A DNA stretch of 8,722 bases from Acidobacteriaceae bacterium. GTDB taxonomy: Bacteria > Acidobacteriota > Terriglobia > Bryobacterales > Bryobacteraceae. The notes under the pieces are model-generated. The model searched no databases, had not been told where the DNA came from, and saw only the letters and a list, made by a program, of their open reading frames with translations. The stretch covers positions 1-8,722 of the forward strand of contig JAFASD010000214.1 in NCBI GenBank assembly GCA_019244945.1, read 5' to 3'. Shown piece by piece: positions 1-8,722 of the stretch. A program made the translations under genes and the position numbers. The stretch's first letter is position 1, and each line of letters begins with the position of its first letter.

Positions 1-1692
1 ATTCGCAAACCCCAGCGCGGCTGTGCCATCGACCGTATTGATTCCGCCCGTAACAACCGCTCCCGACCATCCGCCTACCCCCGAAAGCACCGCAACATAT
101 TGCTTCCCGTCCGACCCTTTATAAGTGACCGGCTGGCCGATCACTCCCGATCCGGTTTTGAATTGCCAAAGCAGAGTCCCATTGGTCGCATCCAAAGCTT
201 TAAACCATCCGTCCATGGTTCCGTAGAAGACTACATTCCCGGCGGTCACGACCGCTCCGCTCCAAGCCGGAAACATTTCTTTGACCGCCCAGACGGTTTT
301 CGCTTGGATGGGATCCCACGCCGAGAATTCGCCACGATTGCCGCCCGGACCTGCATACATGCGAAGAATCATCCCGACATAGGGTGTCCCGGCGATATAG
401 TTTGCTTGCACGCCCTGATTTTCGTAGCAGAGATTATTGTGAGGAATATAAATCAGGCCGGTCTTCGGCGAGTAAGCCGACGGCTGCCAATCCTTGCCGC
501 CAGGAGGCGCAGGGCACGCGTCGCGGATGGTTTTAAATCCCGAATCCTTATTCGGATTCGTTTTCAACCGACCTGTTTTCAGGTCGACCCCGAAGCTGGT
601 ATTGGTGTATGCAAAAGTCTCGGCTGATAAGACCTCACCGCTCGCCCGATCGATGACATACATCCGTCCATTTCTGTCCGGATGCGCGAGCACTTTCCTT
701 GCGCGTCCTCCGATATTCAAATCCAGCAGCACGTTTTCATTCACGCCGTCATAATCGTGCTCGTCGTGCGGGTTGAATTGATAGGCCCAGATCGCTTCGC
801 CTGTTTCCGGTCGTCGCGCGAAAAGAGAAGACGTCCACTTGTTATCGCCCGGGCGTTGCTCCGGGTTCCATGGTCCCGGATTCGAGGTGCCGTAATAAAT
901 AAGATCGAGATCCGGATCATAGGAGATCCAACTCCAACCCGTCCCGCCGCCGATCTTCCATTGTTCGCCTGCCCAAGTCTTTACTCCGAGATCCTTCCTC
1001 CGATCCCCGTCATAAAAGGGTTTGAAATTCGATCCGATGAGTACATCTTTATCCGGTCCCGTTGCATAAGCTCGCCAGACAATCTTGCCGCTGTCCGCGT
1101 CCAGCCCGGCCATCCATCCGCGCACGCCGAATTCACCGCCACTGTTCCCGACAATCACTTTCCCTCTGACGACCAGCGGCGCCATCGTTATGGATTCGCC
1201 TAGATTGATATCGCCGAGTTTGGTTTTCCAAACTTCTTTGCCCGTGTTTGCATCCACAGCAACGGTTTGAACATCGAGCGTGTTGTAGTAAATTTTCCCG
1301 TTGTAATAGGCCCCGCCTCGATTCACTACGTCGCAGCAAGCGACTCCCTGCGCAGCAGGCGACGGATTTGGCTGATAGACCCACTTCATCGGCGCGCCGG
1401 GCTTGGTGAGATCCAGAGCGTAGAGATAGTTCGGAAAGGGCGTCACGATGTACATCGTGTTATTCACGATCAGCGGCGCAGCTTCATGTCCGCGCGTCAA
1501 CCCGGTGGAAAAAGTCCAGGCTAGCTTGAGATCTTTGACGTTCTGAGTGTTGATCTGATCTAGCGTGCTGAAGCGTGTGCTGGCGTAATTCTTCGCCGGC
1601 ATGACCCACTGTCCATCATCCGCTTCGTTCTGAATCTGCGCCACCGCGGAGACAGTCAGCACCAGACTGGCAGCAAGAGAGGACGCGCGCAA
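1..1692 (-). CDS. PQQ-dependent alcohol dehydrogenase, periplasmic (3' end cut by window edge)
   Basis: Quinoprotein of the methanol/ethanol dehydrogenase family, an eight-bladed propeller that oxidises alcohols in the periplasm using PQQ and a metal ion and passes electrons to a cytochrome c. The frame is open for all 564 codons seen. Residues 1-18 look like a short signal peptide ending in a VSAVA/Q cleavage site. Visible family marks are the vicinal pair Cys119-Cys120, Glu187 in GGEFGVRGW, the tryptophan-rich stretch after GGGTG (249-255), Asn271 in GTSNPGPWN, and the catalytic Asp313 in HDEHDYDGVNE. Asp315, two residues on, is the extra acidic ligand known from lanthanide-dependent members such as XoxF, whereas calcium-type MxaF has Ala there. 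Family members are about 580-630 residues, so only a short C-terminus should be missing; a fused haem domain cannot be excluded. The start is TTG, because stops lie in frame just upstream (including a TGA nine codons before it) and no ATG or GTG gives the signal peptide. No good ribosome binding site is seen. Family certain, substrate unknown. Confidence 0.95.
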   Translation of the reverse strand, partial: MRASSLAASLVLTVSAVAQIQNEADDGQWVMPAKNYASTRFSTLDQINTQNVKDLKLAWTFSTGLTRGHEAAPLIVNNTMYIVTPFPNYLYALDLTKPGAPMKWVYQPNPSPAAQGVACCDVVNRGGAYYNGKIYYNTLDVQTVAVDANTGKEVWKTKLGDINLGESITMAPLVVRGKVIVGNSGGEFGVRGWMAGLDADSGKIVWRAYATGPDKDVLIGSNFKPFYDGDRRKDLGVKTWAGEQWKIGGGTGWSWISYDPDLDLIYYGTSNPGPWNPEQRPGDNKWTSSLFARRPETGEAIWAYQFNPHDEHDYDGVNENVLLDLNIGGRARKVLAHPDRNGRMYVIDRASGEVLSAETFAYTNTSFGVDLKTGRLKTNPNKDSGFKTIRDACPAPPGGKDWQPSAYSPKTGLIYIPHNNLCYENQGVQANYIAGTPYVGMILRMYAGPGGNRGEFSAWDPIQAKTVWAVKEMFPAWSGAVVTAGNVVFYGTMDGWFKALDATNGTLLWQFKTGSGVIGQPVTYKGSDGKQYVAVLSGVGGWSGAVVTGGINTVDGTAALGFAN

Positions 1693-4600
1693 TGTATGTA
1701 CTTGATGGAGACCATCTCATTCCGAAAATGATTACGCGCGTAAAAGTACGAGAGGGAAAAAGGGCACGGACGGTTTGCCGGGCGTGCGTCCATTTATTCT
1801 GGTCAAGGGACACCCGTTCTATGCTTCCCGGTCAGACAATCTCCCACTACCGCATAACCGAGAAAATTGGTGGCGGCGGAATGGGCGTCGTCTACAAAGC
1901 CGAGGACCTCAAACTCCACCGTTTCGTTGCCCTCAAATTTCTGCCCGAGGAACTGCCGGCCGACGACAGTCAGGCCCTCGAGCGTTTCCGGCGAGAAGCG
2001 CAAGCCGCCTCCGCCCTGAATCACCCCAACATTTGCACCATCCACGACATCGACGAGTCCGATGGACACCCGCTCATCGCGATGGAATTCCTCGAGGGCC
2101 AGACACTAAAGCACGTCATCGAAGGGAAACGCCTCGACCTCGATCGGCTGCTCGATCTCAGCATTCAAATAGCAGACGGCCTCGATGCGGCACACACAAA
2201 AGGCATCATTCACCGCGACATCAAGCCCGCCAATATTCTCGTCACCACCCGCGGTCAGATCAAGATCCTCGATTTCGGACTTGCCAAGCTGCAAAACGAG
2301 GCCGCTCAGAGCCCGGCCAACTCCGATGAGACCGTAGCGGCTTCGGGCTCGACCCTAGACGCAAACCACCTCACCAGCCCAGGCACCGCCATCGGAACCA
2401 TTGCCTACATGTCGCCCGAACAGGCGCGCGGCGAAGAGTTGGATACGCGTACGGATTTGTACAGCTTCGGAGCTGTGCTCTATGAGATGGCCACCGGTCA
2501 GCCTGCCGCATCCGGAACCACGACAGCCGTCATCTTCGATTCCATCCTCAACAGAGTGCCTGTTCCAGCCAGAGAACGGAATGCGAGTCTTCCAGCGGAA
2601 TTCGACCGAATCATCGTCAAGGCCTTGGAGAAAGACCCCGATCTCCGCTATCAAACCGCCGCTGAGATGCGAACCGACCTGAAGCGTCTCAGGCGCGATG
2701 CCAGCTCCAGCCGCTCCGCAGTGGCCGCGCCCGCCCCGAGTACTGCACAACCAACTCCCCCGATTGCGGTCGGGCAGGCTTCAGAGTCACAGCACGCCCC
2801 GACGCTCGCCAACCGACGCAAATTCGTTCTGCTCGGTGTCGCCGCACTCCTCATTACCGCGTTCGCCGCTGTCTTCTTCCTTTTGCGCCGAACACCCATA
2901 GCGCCAACTGCTCCCCCGCACTTGACGCAGGAACAATTAACCTTCAATGCCTCCGAAAAATACGTTGCGGATTCCGCCCTGTCGCCCGACGGCAAATATC
3001 TTGCGTACTCCGACCGCGACTGCATTCATGTCAAGCTGCTGGCTACGGGCGAAGAACGCCTGATTCCAAGACCTCCTGGGGTTTCGCCGTCCGCCTATTG
3101 GGGCGTCGCGGGCTGGTATCCCGACAGCACGCAGATACTGGCGAATTCAGCCGAGATCGGGGGCCACGGCAATGTATGGACCGTCTCCATGATCGGCCAA
3201 TCTCCCCACAAGCTGCGCGATGGCGCTGTCGCCTATGGAATCTCGCCTGACGGAGCGCGAATCGCCTTCAGCAGCTATGCAGATATTTCTTCCGACATTC
3301 GAGATCTCTGGGTCATGGAGAGCCAAGGTAACAATGCGCGGAAAGTGCTCAGCGTGCCCGCAACGCAAGTGCTCGTTTCGGTGCACTGGTCGCCCGACGG
3401 AAATCGTCTCGCTTACATACTCATGCGCGTGCTGCCTACCGGACGAGTCACAGACTCCATCGAAGCCATGGATTTGAATGGCGCAAACCATACCGTCATC
3501 GTGCCCGACACTGCGTTATACATGGATGACTTTTGTTGGCTTGCGAACGGGCGAATCATCTACATGAGACAAGAGGCGGAGGGTCGCAATGGCGAGAACC
3601 TTTGGTCGAGTTACGTCAATGCTCATGGCGAGGCTTCAGCGTCTGACCCGCAACGCCTGACCGACTGGCCCGAAGCTCGCCTTCAAGGTTTAAGCGCCAG
3701 CAACGACGGCAAGCGGCTTACGCTGTTGAAGATGACCTCGCGCGGCCAGGTCTACTTGGGCCAGCTCTCCGCTGCGGGAACGCGCCTTTCCGGCGAGCCT
3801 CGACGCTTGACAGACGACGAAACCGATGATTCTGCCACCGCTTGGACCGTCGACAGCAAAGCGGTTCTGATCTACTCGTCTCGCAACGGCATATCGCAAA
3901 TCTTTAAGCGCGCAATCGCCGACAACGCCACTCAGCCTTTACTCAACAACCAAACTGCATTCCTTCCTCGCATCAGCTCGGACGGTGCCTGGGTTCTTTA
4001 CTCGACGAGTACGGCCCGGAGCATGTCTTCGAAATTGATGCGCATCCCGGTCGAGGGCGGGTCGCCCCAGTTTGTCATGGATATGTACGATGCGGCCGAT
4101 TGGCGCTGCACTCTCGCGCCCGCAAATACCTGCGTCGTCGACGAGCGGAGCAAAGATACAAAGTCGTTCGCGCTAACCGCGTTCGATCCGATTCACGGGA
4201 GAGGAAAACTGCTCAGGACCGTTCCACGCGACCCAGGATTCTATCGGTATACCGATGCACTCTCGCCCGATGGTTCTACCTTCGCTCTTGCGAAAGGCGG
4301 CGAGTCGGAAACGCACATTCGCTTGCTCTCACTAACCGACGGTGCAGACCGGGAAATCATCGCCAAGGGCGTCGCAAACATCACCGGCCTCGATTGGTCC
4401 GCCGACGGCAAAGGAATTTATTGTTCGTCTCAATCCTCTCAGGCCGCGACGCTTTTTCATGTGGCTCTCAGTGGTAATTCTCAGGTGCTTTGGCAGACCA
4501 AAGGAGGCGCCGGGTTCAATACCAATCTGTTCGGCATCCCCTCACCCGACGGACGCTACATCGCCATTCACGCCGGCGCGATTTCCAGCAACGTCTGGAT

Positions 4601-7600
4601 GGTGCAAGGTTTCTGACGGTGCGATCTCGTTCGGATAGTTGAAGAAGAGCTGATTGCCGTCGGGATCATCGACCACCAGGAGCCGATAGCCCCACGAACC
4701 CTCCTTGACCGGAACGCCCTTGGCCTCGAGTTCCGCGCGCAGCGCGTCCAAGGCGGCAATCGCGGCCTCACGCGTCTGCTGATCGACGTTCAAGGAAATG
4801 AACATCAGCCCGTTGCCAATCTTCTCCTGCCATGTGTCGGCCAGAATAAGCGCGCAGCCCTGCCGCTCGACCTGTGCGACGTGCGCTCTGCCATCCTCCT
4901 CGTATCGCCAGGGGCTCGTGAAGCCGAGCCGGTTCACGTAAAAGCGGATCGAGGCCTCAACGTCCGTCACGTGTAGAACGGGCCGCGCAAACCAATCTGT
5001 CATACGCAATATCCTCGAATCAAAGCAACTTCTTTCTGCTTGTTGAATTCTACGCCCACCCATGAGTTCTTGGCCTTTTCAGCCACGCCCGAATCGAACT
5101 GCAGAAGCCGGTTTCACGGCCGCTGCTGCGATCAGCGCTATTCCAGCCGGAGGGCGTCCGTCGGGCTCACGTTCGAGGCGCGCCAAGCGGGGATGAAGGC
5201 GGCGACAAGCGCTCCGACGGCGAGCACCAGGGCGGCGGCGGCAATGGTCGCGGGATCGGTAGCAGTGACGCCGAATAACTGGGATTGTACGAGCTTACCG
5301 AGGGCGGCTACACACGGGAGCGCGATGGCCATGCCGATGGCGATCATGACGACCGCGTCGTGCAGGACGAGTCGAATGGCAGAAGCGCCCGTGGCGCCAA
5401 GCGCGAGGCGGATGCCGATTTCGCGAGTGCGGCGGGTGACCACGAACGACATCACTCCGTAGAGACCGATCAACGAGAGCATCAGTGCCAGCGCGCCGAA
5501 GCTGCCCGAGAGGGCGGCCAAAAGACGCTCGGTGGTGAGCGAGCGGTTGACCTGGTCGTTCAGAGTGCGGAACCAGAGGATCGGCAACTGCGGGTCGGCA
5601 TTGCGGACGATCTCGCGGATGGACTGAAAAGCCCGCTCGGAGGTGCCACGGATCTTGACGTAAAAGGTGCCGCCGGCGAAATCGTCGCCTTCGAAGAGCG
5701 GGAAAAAGGCCTGTTCGGAATCTTCGCGGAGGTTGCGATAGCTGAAATCGGCAACTACGCCGACGATGACGATCGCCGGCTTAACGTCAGGGCCTGAGCC
5801 CTCGCCGATGCGGACGCCGATTGGATTGACACCGGTGAGATAGCGTCGGACGAACGCCTGGTTGACAATGGGGGAGCGGCGGCCCATTTCACCAGCGGGA
5901 CGGATGTCTTGCTCGTCGAAGTTGCGGCCCGCGAGGATGTGAACGTCGAGGGTGGCGAAGAAGCCGGGACTGATGGCGTTCTCCTGGATATCGTGATCGG
6001 TCACGATGCGGCGCTCGGTTTGAATGATGAACGGATTGCTCCAGCTTCCGCCGGTAAGAAGGGCATATCGGGCGACGGCGGAGGTGCGGGTGATAGGCAG
6101 AGCGCGGACTTCGCTGTCAATCCGTCGGATGAGGCGGGCCGAGTCCGCGCCCGAGTAGCCGTTCTTCTGCGGGGCGAGGGAAAAGGAGACGAGGCGGGTC
6201 GTGTCAAAGCCGGGGCCTTTGGTAAGCAGGTCACTGAGGGTGCGCAAGAAAAGCGCGGCGCCCACGACGAGGATCAGGGACAAGGCCACTTGGAAAGTGA
6301 CAATGCATTTGCGGAGGTTGACCCCGCCGAACGGCGTGCCTGCACGCTCGCGAAGGCCGGCAATGAGGGAATCGCGGCCGGCGTGGAGCGCGGGAGCGAG
6401 GCCGCTCGCAAGCCCGGCTGCAAGGCTCGCCAGGAACGCGAAGATGAGCAGACGTAGGCTGACGGTCGGGCGGAGGGCGTGGGCGTCCGCATAGTTGCCG
6501 GGCAGGAAAGCAATCAAGGCGCGCACGGCGGCTGGAGCCACGGCCACACCGACCGCGCCCCCGGTGAGGGCAAGCAGTAAGCTGTCCGCGAGCAACTGCC
6601 GGCCGATGCGGCCGCGGGAAGCGCCGAGAGCCAGGCGCGTGCCGACCTCGCGGGCGCGGGCCGAACCGCGGGCGAGAAAAAGGCCAGCGACATTCAGACA
6701 CGCGAGGCCTAAAAGAACACCTGTGACTGCGAACAGTATCCAGAGCGGCTGCGAAAGACTGCGGCGTAGGGGCGAGTAGCCCTGGGGCGCAGCCGTCAGT
6801 TGGAGGACAGATGCGAAGTAAAGGCGACGCCTCTCGGCAGTGATGACGGGGAAGCCGGGGCGACGCGTGTTCTCTTCGAGCCACGTTTTGAACCAGCGCT
6901 GAAGGCCAGCCTGCGCCCGTGCCGGCGTTAGGTCCGGGCGGAGATAGGCAAGGATCTGCATCCAGCGGGTGGGCTGGTTGTAGAGATCCTCGGAACCGGG
7001 GATCGCCTGCGCGTACATCGAGGCGGGAATCCAGAGAGCTGGGGTCGCACCGACATCGACGCCCTGGAAGGCCGCGTTGGCGACACCGATGACCGTCATC
7101 GGGTGCTGGTTGATGAGGACCTTGCGACCGACGATGTCCGCTGCCCCGCCGAATTCGGCCTGCCAGAAATCGTTCGAGAGGACTACCACCGGACTGGCTC
7201 CCGCAACAGCGTCATCACGCTCTTCGATGACACGTCCCAGAGCGGGACCGACGCCGAGCACCGAGAAATAGCTGCCAGAGACGAGCTCGGCGGGGACGGG
7301 CTCCGGATCGCCGCCGGCTGAGAGATTCAGCGGAAGGATGTCCGCGCGGCAGAGGACACCGTCGAAGAATCGGGTTTGTGCCTGGAGATCGCGACAAAGA
7401 GGGTACGACATGAGATTGTAAGAGCCGAAACCGCCGACGACGTGGTCGCCCTTCCAATTGAGCAGGACGAGGCGACCGGGGTCGCGGACAGGCAGCGCAT
7501 GGAGGATCACCTGATCGACCAGTGAGTAGATGGCGGTGGTTGCACCAATACCGAGTGCGAGCGAGAGTAGCGTGGCGGCGGTGAAGCCTGGGCTGCGGAG

Positions 7601-8722
7601 GAACGATCGGGCGGAGAAGCGGAGATCGTACAGGAAATCGCGGAACCAGCGGGTGAGCCAGACGTCTCGGACTTCCTCGCGCACCTTGGCGACGCCGATC
7701 TCGATGGCGACGCGGCGGCGGGCCTCCGAATCGGGAAGGCCGGCACCGATGAGGTCAGCGACGCGGCGATCGAAGTGATATTGGATCTCGCGGTCGAGGC
7801 CGCGTTCCAGGGACCTGCGGCGGAGCCAGTTGAAAAGCTGGATCATCGGCTGCCCTCCTCGAAGATCAGGCTGATTGCCCCCGAGAGCCGCGCCCAGCTA
7901 TCCTTCTCGACGGCGAGCTGGCGGCGCCCGGCGTGCGTAAGGGAGTAGAACTTGGCCTCTCGGCCGGTCTCCGATTCTTTCCACTCGGCGCGAAGCCAGC
8001 CTTTCTGCTCGAGGCGGTGAAGGGCGGGATACAGCGATCCCTGGTTTACCTGGACCACTGAGCGCGAGATCTGCTCCAGACGCTGCGCGATCCCGTACCC
8101 ATGGGCGGGTTCGAGCGAAAGGATTTGGAGAATCAGCATGTCAAGCGTGCCTTGCGGAATGGGAAAACGCGGAGAGGGCATCAAATACCTCAACCTTCTA
8201 CAGTTACGATACACCGGGGAACGGTCGAAGGTCAAGGTATCGGAACTAAACAGCCAAAGACCGTCAGTATGGTTCTGAAGTATTCATGCAGTAAAGGAGG
8301 GTGATGTGTGGCAATTTTTGCGCTCCTTAGTTGCGTCTTCCGATCGTGACCGCTCCGCCGTCCAGCTGATCAACAGCATGCGGTTGGAATTCGCTCATCT
8401 CAGCGATGACCAACTCCGCGAGGTCGCGATGCGAGCCGACGACTTGCTCCGGTTCACGGCGGCTGCGGCGGTTGCCGCATCGCGGGTTCTGGGCCAAGAA
8501 ATGTATGACGTACAGTTGCGCGGCGCGCTGGCTCTCGCTCGCGGCAGCATCGCCGAGATGCAGACCGGCGAGGGCAAAACGCTCGCCGCAGTCCCGACAG
8601 TGGCATGGCTCGCAAAAGAACGCAGGGGCGTCCACGTCATGACCGTCAACGACTATCTGGCGTGCCGCGACGCCCGCTGGATGGGGGACATTTACAGGCT
8701 TCTCGGTCTCTCTGTCGGCTAC

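Overview
The window looks like chromosomal DNA of a soil-type Acidobacteriota (Solibacter/Bryobacter-like). This is inferred from gene content. It has a PadR regulator translationally coupled to a very large orphan MacB/FtsX-type permease (the ADOP arrangement). It also has a serine/threonine kinase fused through one membrane segment to a TolB/WD40-like propeller. Both gene types are greatly expanded in that phylum. The DNA is GC-rich, and there is no sign of a mobile element, phage, CRISPR array, tRNA or rRNA.

Layout, left to right. (1) 1-1692, minus strand: a periplasmic PQQ-dependent alcohol dehydrogenase, nearly complete, whose C-terminus runs off the left edge. It carries the Asp-Tyr-Asp active-site signature of lanthanide-dependent enzymes. 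(2) 1693-1820: a divergent intergenic region with a perfect 12-bp palindrome and a small hairpin. (3) 1821-4616, plus strand: the transmembrane kinase-propeller protein. (4) 4542-5003, minus strand: a small glyoxalase/bleomycin-resistance (VOC) protein whose last 25 codons, including the stop, overlap the kinase gene tail to tail. (5) 5138-7846 and 7843-8181, minus strand: the ADOP permease and PadR regulator, an operon with a 4-bp ATGA stop/start overlap. (6) 8182-8305: a second divergent intergenic region with the likely padR promoter and a spaced inverted repeat. (7) 8306-8722, plus strand: the start of a SecA-like translocase ATPase with a shortened N-terminal region, cut by the right edge.

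How the genes relate: padR and the permease form a clear regulatory unit, and the VOC gene lies 134 bp downstream on the same strand, possibly a separate unit. The dehydrogenase and kinase are divergent and could share control. The SecA-like gene faces away from padR and is probably the first gene of an operon outside the window. The observations most worth following are the SecA-like gene, the lanthanide signature, and the VOC extension into the kinase gene.
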